Part shown: one piece after another, positions 47,143 to 55,978 of the stretch | How the letters are laid out: each line of letters opens with the position of its first letter | Position numbering within the stretch: position 1 is the stretch's first letter | Assembly: GCF_003111685.1 (NCBI RefSeq) | Contig: NZ_CP022189.1 | Location: 1,504,001-1,568,000, forward strand | Source: Alloyangia pacifica | Lineage (GTDB): Bacteria > Pseudomonadota > Alphaproteobacteria > Rhodobacterales > Rhodobacteraceae | Reading direction: 5' to 3' | Length of the DNA stretch: 64,000 nt | Notes under the pieces: model-generated | The model's input: only the letters and a program-made list of their open reading frames with translations | Databases searched by the model: none | What the model was told of the DNA's origin: nothing | Program-made: the position numbers and the translations under genes

Positions 47143-47555
47143 GTCCGTTTTCCTTTCCGGTTTCATAAATCCTCAGCGGGGGCTCATCCTGTTGGACAAC
47201 CGGTGGACGCTCGGGGATGTCTCCCCCGAAGTGCCCGACCCCGCCTGCGGCGTTCTCGTGGGCGCGCCTATATGCCTAATTGGGGTCGGGCGCAAGCCCG
47301 ACCGGCTGCATTTCATGCAAGACCTGCAAGCCATGGGCCCATCCGGGCTACCGCTCGGCTGAAAAGGAGCCTGCCCTGCCTCCTCTATATGAAGAGCGCC
47401 GTGCTTGCGAGGCGCAATGGGAGTGGCCTGCGCGCCTGGCCCTGCCCGGCCCCGGCTGTGCATGTGCGCATAGCCCCCCGTGCATCCGTCCGCCTTGCGA
47501 GAGATACTTACCATGTTAAGTACTTTGCAAGTTAAGCAACCCGAGTCCTTCTCCC
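47143..47555. other. Divergent intergenic region between rpsB and a MarR-type regulator
   Basis: This 413-base gap serves as leader of rpsB (minus) and promoter of the marR-type gene (plus). I see an 8-bp hairpin with a GCAA loop at 47284-47303, and TTAAG-containing repeats at 47506-47536 next to the regulator. Longer open frames here are shadows with no protein character. Confidence 0.45.
47506..47536 (+). promoter_or_regulatory. Probable MarR operator overlapping the regulator's promoter
   Basis: ACTTA-CCATGT-TAAGT (47506-47521) is a 5-bp inverted repeat, and a second half-site pair with GTTAAG (47531-47536) follows. The block lies 20-50 bases before the MarR-type start, in an AT-rich patch, where a self-repressing MarR protein would bind. 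Confidence 0.5.
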
Positions 47556-47993
47556 ATGTCCGATCCGCAGACCCAGACCCGTCTTCTCGAAGCGATGCTC
47601 GAAGCGATGCGCGAGCTGCGCACCCATTATGATGCCAGCGCGCAGGAGGTCGGCCTGACCCTCTCGCGGGCCCGCGTGGTGAGCGAACTGGCCCGGCGCG
47701 AAGGCGCGACGCAGGCCGAGCTGGCCTGCGCGCTGCGCATCGAGGCGCCGGCCCTCAAACGCCAGATCGATGCTCTCGAGGCCGCAGGCTTCATCGAGCG
47801 ACGCGCCCTCGATGGCGACGCCCGCAAGCGGGCGCTGCACCTCACCGACAAGGCCCGATCGAGCCGGATCACCTGTTTCCTGGAGCGCGTACGCGACGAT
47901 CTGATGGAAGGCATCTCGGCCGACGACCAGGACGCCACCCGCCGCACCCTCGAACGGATCGCGCTCAACGCAACGAAGCTGTCCTCGCAATGA
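47556..47993 (+). CDS. MarR-family transcriptional regulator
   Basis: This 145-residue protein has the winged-helix MarR fold: LTLSRARVVSELARREGATQ (35-54) and the recognition helix region LRIEAPALKRQIDALEAAGFIERR (60-83), then the wing DGDARKRALHLT (86-97). It heads an operon with an EmrB-type exporter (4-base overlap) and a membrane-fusion protein, and most likely represses it until a drug or phenolic ligand binds. Repeats at 47506-47536 are the likely operator. Confidence 0.9.
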   Translation: MSDPQTQTRLLEAMLEAMRELRTHYDASAQEVGLTLSRARVVSELARREGATQAELACALRIEAPALKRQIDALEAAGFIERRALDGDARKRALHLTDKARSSRITCFLERVRDDLMEGISADDQDATRRTLERIALNATKLSSQ

Positions 47994-49633
47994 CCGACAC
48001 CTCCGCACAAACGACCCTTGCCGAACCGCCGAAGCCCGAGTCCCCACCGCCGGCACCGGGCATGCCGCTGGTACGCGCCCTGCCCTATGTGGTGGCCTCG
48101 GTGATGCTGGGGATCACCCAAGGGCTCGGCCAGGGCTTCATCTCGGCCAACATGCCGCAGATCGCCGGCGACCTCGGGATCACCACGGCCCAGGCCAGCT
48201 GGTTGATGGCGGCCTACATGATCCCCCGCGCCTCGCTGACCATCCTGCTGATCAAGCTGCGCACCCAGTACGGGCTGCGGCGGTTTGCCGAGATCGGCAT
48301 CGCCACCTATGTCCTCGTCGCCTTCGCCTCGGTCTGGGTCGTTGACCTGCGCTCGGCGGTGGTGCTGCAGTTCCTCTCGGGCGTCGCCGCGGCGCCGCTC
48401 TCGACACTGGCCTTTCTCTACATCCTCGAGCCGCTGGCGCAGCAGTGGAAGCTGCGGCTCGGTCTGCCCGTTGCGTTGGTGCTGCTCACCTCCGGCGCCT
48501 CGCTGGCGCGCATCGTCTCGCCGGTGCTTATCGGCGATGGCGGACTAGCAGGCATCCATATGACCACCCTAGGGCTGTCGATGATCTGCCTGATGCTGGT
48601 CTACCTCCTGCCGCTGACCCCGGCACCGCGGGCCAAGGTGATCCAGCGCGCCGACCTGCTCAGCTTCGGGCTGATCGCTTTCGGACTCGGCGGGCTGGTG
48701 ACTGGCTTCATCCTCGGGCCGATCCACTGGTGGACCGACCTGCACTGGCTGGGCTTGCTGCTTGCCGCCTCGCTGGCTGCGCTGACCGCAGCTGTGGTGA
48801 TCGAGCTGCACCGCGAGGCGCCGCTGATCGACATCCGCTGGCTGCTCAGCCCGGCGATGCTGCACCTCGCCTTTACGCTCTTCCTGTTCCGGCTGCTGCT
48901 CTCCGAGCAGAGCAGCGGCGCGCCGGGCATGTTCCAGGCGCTGGGACTGGGCAATGCGCAGATGACCGGGCTCTTTACGGTGATCTGCCTGGCTACAGTC
49001 TTCGGCGCGCTGGCGTGCATCGGCTGGATGGCGCCGGGGCGCGAGCCCGCCTATCACGCCGTGGCGCTGGCGCTGATCGCGCTCGGGGCCTTTATGGATG
49101 GCGGCTCCACGCTGCAGACCCGGCCCGAGCAGATGATGCTGAGCCAGGCGCTGATTGCCTTCGCCTCGATGCTGTTCATGGCCCCCGCGATGATGAAGGG
49201 GCTGATCGCCGCGCTCAGCAAGGGTCCGAATTACCTGCTGTCCTTCGTCATCGTCTTCTTGGTGACGCAGAGCGCCGGAGGCATCCTCGGCTCGGGGCTG
49301 TTCCGAACGGTGATAAACGTGCGGCAGGCCTTTCACCTGCAGGTCCTGCGCGAGGAGCTGACCGGCACCGACCCGCTCACCACCCAGACCATTGCCGCCA
49401 ATATTCAGCAGCTCGCGCCGCAGATCTCCGACAGCGCGCAGCTCAAGGCGCAGGCCGTGGCGCAGCTGGCCTCGACCGCTGCGCAGCAGGCCACCGTCAT
49501 GGCCTACAACGACGCCTATGTCCTCACCGGCCTTGTCGCGCTTCTCTCCCTCTGCGCGTTGGGGCTTCACCTCTTCCGCGACTGGCTGACGGCGCGCCTG
49601 CGCCGCTCCGATCCAGCGCTGCAAACCTCCTGA
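47990..49633 (+). CDS. MFS efflux transporter, DHA2 (EmrB-like) family
   Basis: This 547-residue protein has a Pro-rich N-terminus and about 14 membrane helices. GFISANMPQIAGDLGITTAQASWLM-type sequence near residue 50 is the DHA2 hallmark. The long segment between the last two helices (about 440-505) is Gln/Ala-rich and periplasmic, as in EmrB-like proteins. It should pair with the membrane-fusion protein encoded 18 bases downstream and an outer-membrane channel elsewhere, to export drugs across both membranes. Coupled by overlap to the MarR-type regulator. Confidence 0.88.
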   Translation: MTDTSAQTTLAEPPKPESPPPAPGMPLVRALPYVVASVMLGITQGLGQGFISANMPQIAGDLGITTAQASWLMAAYMIPRASLTILLIKLRTQYGLRRFAEIGIATYVLVAFASVWVVDLRSAVVLQFLSGVAAAPLSTLAFLYILEPLAQQWKLRLGLPVALVLLTSGASLARIVSPVLIGDGGLAGIHMTTLGLSMICLMLVYLLPLTPAPRAKVIQRADLLSFGLIAFGLGGLVTGFILGPIHWWTDLHWLGLLLAASLAALTAAVVIELHREAPLIDIRWLLSPAMLHLAFTLFLFRLLLSEQSSGAPGMFQALGLGNAQMTGLFTVICLATVFGALACIGWMAPGREPAYHAVALALIALGAFMDGGSTLQTRPEQMMLSQALIAFASMLFMAPAMMKGLIAALSKGPNYLLSFVIVFLVTQSAGGILGSGLFRTVINVRQAFHLQVLREELTGTDPLTTQTIAANIQQLAPQISDSAQLKAQAVAQLASTAAQQATVMAYNDAYVLTGLVALLSLCALGLHLFRDWLTARLRRSDPALQTS

Positions 49634-49651
49634 TCCTCCCGAGCTAGACAC

Positions 49652-50689
49652 ATGAAGAAACTCCTCTCCCTCCCGACCCTCATCGCCACCGCCATCGGCG
49701 CCGCCGGCGTGCTGCTGCTGCTCTTCGCCTGGCACCTCCCGCCGTTTTCCGCGGCACATCCCTCGACCGAGAACGCCTATCTGCGCGGCAAGGTCACCCA
49801 GCTCGCGCCGCAGCTCTCGGGCTATCTGTCAGAGGTCGCGGTGGGCGACTTCCAGCAGGTCCACCAGGGCGATCTCGTCGCCCGCATCGACCCTGCGATC
49901 TACCGTCAGAAGCTGTCGCAGGCGCAGGCCAGCCTTGAGGCCGCGCGCGCCGCGGTGGACGTGGCCGAGCAGAGCGTGAACTCCGCCGTCGCCACCGAAC
50001 ATGCCTCCGAGGCCGCGCTGGCCTCGGCGCAATCGACCCTGCAGACCGCCGGGACCGACGCAGCGCGAATGACCAAGCTGCGCGACCGCGGCGTTACCTC
50101 GCAGTCGAGCGCCGACCAGACCGACCTCGCCCTGCGCCAGGCCCAGGCGGCGGTGCGCCAGGCCGAGGCGCAGCTGCAGGTAAGCCGCGAGGCCACCGCC
50201 ACTGCCCGGCTGCAGATCGCCGCGCGCAAGGCCGAGGTGACCAGTGCCGAGGCAGCGGTGGAACTGGCGAAGATCGACCTTGATCACACCGAGGTGCGCG
50301 CGCCTGCCGACGGGCGGCTCGGGCAGGTTTCGGCGCACGTGGGGCAATATGTGACCGCCGGTACCACGCTGGTGAGCCACGTGGGCACAGAGCTTTGGAT
50401 CATCGCCAACCTCAAGGAAACGGCGCTGGCGGGCATCCGTAGCGACCAACCGGTGCGTTTTACCGTCGACGCCTTGGGAGGGCGCGCCTTCCAAGGCCAC
50501 GTGCAGGGCTTCTCGCCCGCCGCGGCCTCGGAGTTCAGCCTGCTGGCAGGATCGAACGCCACCGGCAACTTCACCAAGATCGCGCAGCGGCTGCCGGTGC
50601 GGATCTCGATCGACCCGGGACAGGATGCGGCGGCGCTGCGGCCGGGATACTCGGTGGAGGTCGAAGTTGAGACCGGAGACGCGGGCTGA
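49652..50689 (+). CDS. HlyD/EmrA-family membrane-fusion protein
   Basis: This 345-residue adaptor has one N-terminal anchor (IATAIGAAGVLLLLFAWHLP, about 10-29) and then the lipoyl half-motif (TENAYLRGKVTQLAPQLSGY, 39-58). A long Ala/Gln coiled-coil hairpin (about 82-205) follows, then the second lipoyl half with VRAPADGRLGQV (about 212-223) and a beta-barrel domain. This is the EmrA plan. It bridges the DHA2 transporter and an outer-membrane protein. A repeat element and a terminator follow. Confidence 0.9.
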   Translation: MKKLLSLPTLIATAIGAAGVLLLLFAWHLPPFSAAHPSTENAYLRGKVTQLAPQLSGYLSEVAVGDFQQVHQGDLVARIDPAIYRQKLSQAQASLEAARAAVDVAEQSVNSAVATEHASEAALASAQSTLQTAGTDAARMTKLRDRGVTSQSSADQTDLALRQAQAAVRQAEAQLQVSREATATARLQIAARKAEVTSAEAAVELAKIDLDHTEVRAPADGRLGQVSAHVGQYVTAGTTLVSHVGTELWIIANLKETALAGIRSDQPVRFTVDALGGRAFQGHVQGFSPAAASEFSLLAGSNATGNFTKIAQRLPVRISIDPGQDAAALRPGYSVEVEVETGDAG

Positions 50690-50700
50690 AGCGCAGGCTC

Positions 50701-50775
50701 GCCGGGGGCTCTGTCCCCCAAACGCCTATGGCGGTCTCCCCTGAGATACCTTTGCCCGCAAGAAATTCATGCGCT
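50701..50775 (+). repeat. Degenerate 3'-flanking intergenic element, copy B
   Basis: GGGGGCTCTGTCCCCC forms a small hairpin 15 bases after the EmrA-like stop and is followed by CCCTGAGATACCTTTGCCCG, CAAGAAATTCATGCGC. Its order of C-rich hairpin, GA(T)AT-like core, purine run and ATGCGC matches copies at 33757-33823 and 9625-9669, though the spacing is looser. Confidence 0.4.
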
Positions 50776-50784
50776 GGAAAGAGG

Positions 50785-50812
50785 AAGGGCGGCCAGTCGG
50801 GCCGCCCTTTTC
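50785..50812. terminator. Bidirectional terminator between the efflux operon and phoB
   Basis: AAGGGCGGC-CAGTCG-GCCGCCCTT with TTTTCTTTT on the plus strand and a C/T-rich tail on the minus strand. It serves the convergent EmrA-like gene and phoB. Confidence 0.82.
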
Positions 50813-50821
50813 TTTTCGGGG

Positions 50822-51511
50822 TCAGCCGAGCGCGTAGCCAGCGCCGCGGACGGTGCGCAGCGGGTCCTCGCCGCCATGAGCGCCGAGCGCCTTTCGCAGC
50901 CGGCCGATGTGGACGTCGACGGTGCGCGTGTCGACGTAGATGTCGCGCCCCCAGACCCGGTCGAGCAGCTGCTCGCGCGACCAGACGCGCCCGGGTTTTT
51001 CCATGAAGGTCGACAGCAGGCGGAACTCGGTCGGGCCGAGCTTCAGCTCCTGTCCGCCGCGGGTGACGCGGTGGGTCTCGGAATCGAGCACGATGTCCTC
51101 GAACTCGAGCCGCAGGCCCGCCGCCGAGGGACGCGCCCGGCGCAGCTGTGCCTTCACCCGCGCCATCAGTTCGCGCAGGCTGTAGGGCTTGACCACGTAG
51201 TCATCGGCGCCGGTGTCGAGTCCACGGATGCGGTCCACCTCCTCGGAGCGGGCCGAGAGCATGATCACCGGCAGGCCCCGCGTGTCGGACCGGGTCTTGA
51301 TCTGCCGGCAGACCTCGATGCCTGAGAGGTTCGGCAGCATCCAGTCGAGCACGACGACATCGGGGTTTTCCTCTTCGAGCAGCACCAGCGCCTCCTCGCC
51401 ATTGCCGGCGGCGGCCACGCGGAAGCCCTCGGCCTCGAGGTTGTAACGCAGCACTTCGCGCTGCGCCGGCTCGTCCTCGACCACCAGTACGGTCGGTTGA
51501 TCTGCTGCCAT
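50822..51511 (-). CDS. phoB: Phosphate regulon response regulator PhoB
   Basis: This 229-residue regulator activates Pho genes when phosphate is scarce. The receiver domain has acidic residues in VVEDE (10-14), the phospho-acceptor Asp56 in VVVLDWMLP and the lysine of KPYS. The OmpR-type winged helix follows from about residue 130 (LGPTEFRLLSTFMEKPGRV, then DVHIGRLRKAL). It is the last gene of the Pst operon, three bases after phoU. Its kinase phoR lies upstream of pstS. Confidence 0.96.
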   Translation of the reverse strand: MAADQPTVLVVEDEPAQREVLRYNLEAEGFRVAAAGNGEEALVLLEEENPDVVVLDWMLPNLSGIEVCRQIKTRSDTRGLPVIMLSARSEEVDRIRGLDTGADDYVVKPYSLRELMARVKAQLRRARPSAAGLRLEFEDIVLDSETHRVTRGGQELKLGPTEFRLLSTFMEKPGRVWSREQLLDRVWGRDIYVDTRTVDVHIGRLRKALGAHGGEDPLRTVRGAGYALG

Positions 51512-51514
51512 GAC

Positions 51515-52252
51515 CTACCCCAGGTCCGCGCCGGAGCTGAGCGCCGGGTCGGTAGACGTGCGGTCTTCCTTGATCCGGTCCTCCTTGGGCATCGTGCCGG
51601 TGGCAAGGAAGATCACCTGTTCGGCGATGGCGGTGACGTGGTCTCCCATCCGCTCGACGTTCTTGGCGATGAAATGCAGATGCATGCACGAGGTGATGTT
51701 GCGCGGGTCCTCGAGCATGAAGGTCAGGAACTCGCGGAACAGCGTGTTGTACATCTGGTCGACGTCGCGGTCGCGCTCGATCACGTCCCGGGCCAGCGCC
51801 TCGTCGCGGCGGATATAGGCATCGAGCGCGTCCTTGAGCATGTGCTCCACGTCGCGCGACATCCGTCGCAGCGCGGTGGCCGAGCCGTCGATCTGCGCCA
51901 GCTGCGAGAGCACGGCGGTGCGCTTGGCCATGTTTTTCGACAGGTCGCCGATGCGCTCGAGGTTCGAGGCCATGCGCATGACCGAGAGCACCACGCGCAG
52001 GTCGCGCGCGGTCGGCGCGCGCAGGGCGATCACCCGGGCGGCCTCCTCGTTGAGCAGTTCCTCGAGGGCGTCGATCGCCTTGTCCCCGGCGCGCACCTTG
52101 TCGGCCAGTTCCTCGTCGCGGGTCTCGAGCGAGAGCGCGGCGTCGTGGATCGCCACCTCGACCAGCCCGCCCATCTTGAGGATCTGCGCCTGAATGGCCT
52201 CGAGATCGCGGTCGAAGGCCGAGGCGATGTGTTTCTTCAGCTCGTCGCTCAT
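51515..52252 (-). CDS. phoU: Phosphate signalling complex protein PhoU
   Basis: This 245-residue all-helical protein has two PhoU repeats, each with the metal-binding E/DxxxD pattern (for example RIGDLSKNMAKR near 97 and RMGDHVTAIAEQ near 201). It joins PhoR to the Pst transporter and restrains signalling when phosphate is ample. It is three bases from both pstB and phoB, so the genes are cotranscribed. Confidence 0.95.
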   Translation of the reverse strand: MSDELKKHIASAFDRDLEAIQAQILKMGGLVEVAIHDAALSLETRDEELADKVRAGDKAIDALEELLNEEAARVIALRAPTARDLRVVLSVMRMASNLERIGDLSKNMAKRTAVLSQLAQIDGSATALRRMSRDVEHMLKDALDAYIRRDEALARDVIERDRDVDQMYNTLFREFLTFMLEDPRNITSCMHLHFIAKNVERMGDHVTAIAEQVIFLATGTMPKEDRIKEDRTSTDPALSSGADLG

Positions 52253-52255
52253 GAC

Positions 52256-53053
52256 TTATCCGATCCGTCCGGTGATGTAGGACTCCGTGCGCGGGTCCAC
52301 GGGGTTGGTGAAGATCTGGCTGGTGTCGCCATATTCCACAAGGTTGCCGAGGTGGAAGAAGGCGGTCTTCTGGCTGACGCGCGCCGCCTGCTGCATCGAG
52401 TGCGTGACGATCACCACCGAGTAGTTCTCGCGCAGCTCGTCGATCAGCTCTTCCACCTGAGAGGTCGCGATGGGGTCGAGCGCCGAGCAGGGCTCGTCCA
52501 TCAGCAGCACCTCGGGCTCGGTGGCGACGGCGCGGGCGATGCACAGGCGCTGCTGCTGTCCGCCCGAGAGACCGGTGCCCGGGGCGTCGAGGCGGTCTTT
52601 CACCTCGTTCCAGATGGCCCCGCGGCGCAGCGCCTTCTCGACGATCTCGTCGAGCTCGGCCTTGTTGCGGGCCAGTCCGTGGATGCGCGGGCCATAGGCG
52701 ACGTTGTCGTAGATCGATTTCGGGAACGGGTTCGGCTTCTGGAACACCATGCCCACCTTGGCGCGCAGCTGCACCGGATCGACGCGCTTGTCGTAGATAT
52801 CCTCGCCGTCGAGCTCGATGAGCCCTTCGACGCGGCAGATGTCGATGGTGTCGTTCATCCGGTTCAGCGTGCGCAGAAAGGTGGACTTGCCGCAGCCCGA
52901 CGGGCCGATGAAGGCGGTCACCGTCTTGTCGAGGATCTCGACGTTGACGTCCTTGATGGCGTGGGTGTCGCCGTAATAGACCTGCACGTCACGGGCGGAG
53001 ATCTTGCTTGCGTTGGTGTCCACTTCGGTCTTCCTCAATGGCGAGTCGTACAT
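52256..53053 (-). CDS. pstB: Phosphate ABC transporter ATP-binding protein PstB
   Basis: This 265-residue ATPase powers the high-affinity phosphate importer. Walker A is GPSGCGKST at 50-58. The Q-loop [13 protein letters not shown], signature LSGGQQQR and Walker [14 protein letters not shown] are all present. Eighteen bases separate it from pstA. Confidence 0.97.
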   Translation of the reverse strand: MYDSPLRKTEVDTNASKISARDVQVYYGDTHAIKDVNVEILDKTVTAFIGPSGCGKSTFLRTLNRMNDTIDICRVEGLIELDGEDIYDKRVDPVQLRAKVGMVFQKPNPFPKSIYDNVAYGPRIHGLARNKAELDEIVEKALRRGAIWNEVKDRLDAPGTGLSGGQQQRLCIARAVATEPEVLLMDEPCSALDPIATSQVEELIDELRENYSVVIVTHSMQQAARVSQKTAFFHLGNLVEYGDTSQIFTNPVDPRTESYITGRIG

Positions 53054-53071
53054 CTTGAGTATCCTTATACC

Positions 53072-54424
53072 TTACCAGCGGCGCTCGAACTTGCGGCGCA
53101 ACACGATGGCAACGAGGTTCATCGCGAGCAGGAACACCAGCAGCACGATGATCCCGCCCCAGGCGCGTTCGTAATAGGCCGGGTCGGCCCGCTTGGCCCA
53201 TTCGTAGATCTGCGCGGGCATGGCCGAGTTCGGCGACAGGAAGCCCGAAAAGACGCCTTCGGGATAGTTGGTGGCGATATAGCCGACCATGCCGATCAGC
53301 AGCAGCGGCGCGGTTTCGCCGAGCGCCTGCGCCAGACCGATGATGGTGCCCGTCAGGATGCCGGGCATGGCCAGCGGCAGCACGTGGTGGAAGGTCGCCT
53401 GCATCTTCGACGCGCCAACGCCGAGCGCCGCATCGCGGATCGACGGTGGCACCGCCTTGAGCGCGGCGCGGGTCGAGATGACGATGGTCGGCAGGGTCAT
53501 CAGCGTCAGCGTGAGACCGCCCACCAGCGGTGCCGACTGCGGCAGATGCGCGAACTGGATGAAAGCGGCAAGGCCGAGAATACCGAAGACGATCGAAGGC
53601 ACCGCCGCGAGGTTGGAGATGTTCACCTCGATGAAGTCGGTGAAGCGGTTCGTGGGGGCGAATTCCTCGAGGTAGATCGAGGCGGCGACGCCGATCGGCA
53701 GCGCCAGCAGCAGCACGGTGATCATCATGAAGAGCGAGCCCAGCATCGACACGCCCAGACCGGCCTGCTCGGCGCGGCTTTCGGAGGCGTCGGCGCCGGT
53801 GATGAACTCCCAGTTGAAGCTCTTGTGAATGGTCCCCTCTGCGCGCAGCACGTCCACCAGGTCGAGGTGCGCGGCGTCGATGTTCTTGTCCTGCGCAATG
53901 CTCTCGCGGCTGACGCGGCCCTTGAGGTATCCGTCAACCCGGCTCGAGGCGAGGATCTGGAAATCCACCGTCTCGCCGACGCGGTCGGGATGGGCCAGCA
54001 CCCAGTCACGCACCTTGGCGGCGGCCGAGGCCGAGATCATCTCCTTGACGTCCTTGGCTTCCTCGAACTCGGTCTCGGCGCCGCTGTCGACAATGACCTT
54101 CCACAGCGAGTTCTGGATGAGCGGGCTGTAGCCGAAGGTCGAGACCTTGGCCATCTCGGCCGGATCGCGGTTGCCGGTCTTGTCGAGCTTGGCTTCCTCA
54201 AGATAGACCGGCACCTCGATGAAGGTCTGCTGGAACGCGCCGACACCGTTGGCAAGGATCGAGGCCAGCAGAACCACGAGGAAGAAGACGCCCGCACCGA
54301 TGGCCGCGAGGCCGTACATGCGGAAGCGCTTTTCGGAGGCATTGCGCTTCTTGGTGCGCGCGTCGACGGTCAGCAAGCCGTGCTTGGCGGGTGCCTTGCC
54401 GCCGGAATAGGTCGCGTCGGTCAT
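53072..54424 (-). CDS. pstA: Phosphate ABC transporter permease PstA
   Basis: This 450-residue permease has a cytoplasmic N-terminus, one helix near residues 35-58, then a periplasmic insert of about 130 residues before the conserved permease core. The core carries the EAA-type loop RDAALGVGASKMQATFHHV near 333. E. coli PstA is about 296 residues; the extra domain matches the extended PstA of many alphaproteobacteria. It overlaps pstC by one base. Confidence 0.92.
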   Translation of the reverse strand: MTDATYSGGKAPAKHGLLTVDARTKKRNASEKRFRMYGLAAIGAGVFFLVVLLASILANGVGAFQQTFIEVPVYLEEAKLDKTGNRDPAEMAKVSTFGYSPLIQNSLWKVIVDSGAETEFEEAKDVKEMISASAAAKVRDWVLAHPDRVGETVDFQILASSRVDGYLKGRVSRESIAQDKNIDAAHLDLVDVLRAEGTIHKSFNWEFITGADASESRAEQAGLGVSMLGSLFMMITVLLLALPIGVAASIYLEEFAPTNRFTDFIEVNISNLAAVPSIVFGILGLAAFIQFAHLPQSAPLVGGLTLTLMTLPTIVISTRAALKAVPPSIRDAALGVGASKMQATFHHVLPLAMPGILTGTIIGLAQALGETAPLLLIGMVGYIATNYPEGVFSGFLSPNSAMPAQIYEWAKRADPAYYERAWGGIIVLLVFLLAMNLVAIVLRRKFERRW

Positions 54425-55887
54425 CAGTCGTACTGCTCCCGGTATTTGCGCACGATATAAAGCGCGAAGACATTGAGCCCGAGGGTCATGACGAAGAGGG
54501 TCATGCCGAGGGCGAAGGCCACCAGAGCCTCGGGCGAGGCGAAGTCCGCGTCACCGGTCAGCTGGCTGACGATCTTGGCGGTCACGGTGGTCATGGCATC
54601 GAACGGGTTGAGCGAGAGCCTTGCGGCGGCCCCTGCCCCCAAGACCACGATCATCGTCTCGCCGATGGCGCGCGAGGCGGCGAGCAGGATGGCCCCGACG
54701 ATGCCCGGCAGCGCGGCGGGCAGGATCACCTGCTTGATGGTCTCGGACTTGGTCGCGCCGAGCCCGTAAGACCCGTCGCGCAGCGATTGCGGCACGGCGT
54801 TGATGATATCATCGGACAGCGAGCTGACGAAGGGGATCAGCATGATGCCCATCACCAGCCCCGCAGTCATCACCGCGGTGCCCGCCTGCATCCAGCCCAG
54901 CCCGTCGCGGCCGAAGACCGACAGCAGCAGCGGGCCGACGGTCAGCAGCGCGAAAAGGCCGTAGACGATGGTCGGGATGCCGGCCAGCAGCTCGAGCGCG
55001 GGCTTGGCGACCGAGCGGAACTTCGGCCCGGCGTATTCCGACAGGTAGACCGCGGCGAAAAGCCCGATCGGCACCGAGACCAGCAGCGCGATGAGCGAGA
55101 TGTAGAGCGTGCCCCAGAGCAGCGGCCAGATGCCGAGCTGCGAGCCGCCGCCAAAGCTCGGCGACCACGTGAAGGAGCCGAAGAACTCGGACGCCGGGTA
55201 GATGCGGAAGAATTCGATGGTGTTGAAGACCAGCGACAGCACGATGCCGATGGTGGTCAGGATGGCGAGCGAGGCGGCGCCGACGAGGATGGCTCGAATG
55301 CCGCGCTCGACGGAATTGCGGGCGCGGAAATCGGGCTTGGTCTGCGCCAGCGCGAGCGCGCCGCCGAGCAGTGCAAGGCCGAGCACCACGATCGCGCGCA
55401 GCAGATTGCCGGTCGCATTGGTCGCGCGGTAGCTCTGCGCCGCGGCCAGGACCTCGGGGGTGATCTCGGTGCCCACGGCGACCCCGGCGGATCCCAACGT
55501 GCCGCGGACGTCGGAACCGGTCACCGAAAGCTCGGAGGCCTCGCCCGCGCTCAGCAGCCCCTGCCCGACCGCAAGGTCGAGACCGTCGGCCACGCGCCGC
55601 ACGTCGGACATCACGAGCCCGAGGGTCGATCCCTCGGGGATCGCGGTCTCGGGCAGCAGGCTGGTGGCCTTGGTGTTCACGATGAAGGGTTGCGCGATCA
55701 GCCAGACGATCAGCACGAGAAAGGCCGGCACCATCACCTTCATGGCGACGTTCCAGCCGTAGTAGCTCGGAAGCGAATGCAGTGCGCGACGATCGTCTCC
55801 GGCGCCGGAAATGGCGCGCGCGCGCCCCGCGACATAGCCCGCGACGGCCAGCGCGAGAACGATCAGGATCAGCCAAAGAACAGGCAT
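54424..55887 (-). CDS. pstC: Phosphate ABC transporter permease PstC
   Basis: This 487-residue permease is likewise larger than E. coli PstC (about 319). Its N-terminal part holds helices near 1-20, 45-70 and 155-175 with a Ser/Thr/Val-rich periplasmic stretch between. The core has the FGGGSQLGIWPLLWGTL segment and the loop LRDGSYGLGATKSETIKQVILP near residue 370. It pairs with PstA as the transmembrane pore. A terminator-like attenuator lies in the 91-base gap after pstS. Confidence 0.92.
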   Translation of the reverse strand: MPVLWLILIVLALAVAGYVAGRARAISGAGDDRRALHSLPSYYGWNVAMKVMVPAFLVLIVWLIAQPFIVNTKATSLLPETAIPEGSTLGLVMSDVRRVADGLDLAVGQGLLSAGEASELSVTGSDVRGTLGSAGVAVGTEITPEVLAAAQSYRATNATGNLLRAIVVLGLALLGGALALAQTKPDFRARNSVERGIRAILVGAASLAILTTIGIVLSLVFNTIEFFRIYPASEFFGSFTWSPSFGGGSQLGIWPLLWGTLYISLIALLVSVPIGLFAAVYLSEYAGPKFRSVAKPALELLAGIPTIVYGLFALLTVGPLLLSVFGRDGLGWMQAGTAVMTAGLVMGIMLIPFVSSLSDDIINAVPQSLRDGSYGLGATKSETIKQVILPAALPGIVGAILLAASRAIGETMIVVLGAGAAARLSLNPFDAMTTVTAKIVSQLTGDADFASPEALVAFALGMTLFVMTLGLNVFALYIVRKYREQYD

Positions 55888-55920
55888 CGGGCCCCCAGGT
55901 TGGTTCGGTGATCACTCACC

Positions 55921-55958
55921 AAAAAGGAAAACGGAGGGCAGCGCGAAGCCGCCCTCCG
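55921..55958 (-). terminator. Attenuator between pstS and pstC
   Basis: CGGAGGGC...GCCCTCCG (55932-55958), followed on the minus strand by TTTTCCTTTTT, has the form of an intrinsic terminator. Another perfect hairpin, AATCGGAC-CTGC-GTCCGATT (55961-55980), overlaps the pstS stop. Partial termination here would give more PstS than permease, the expected stoichiometry. Confidence 0.7.
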
Positions 55959-55978
55959 GAAATCGGACCTGCGTCCGA

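Noticed and set aside
51497..54460. Plus-strand open frame of 987 codons opposite phoU-pstB-pstA
   Set aside because: It is antisense shadow in GC-rich DNA. The minus strand carries clear PhoU, PstB and PstA with intact motifs.
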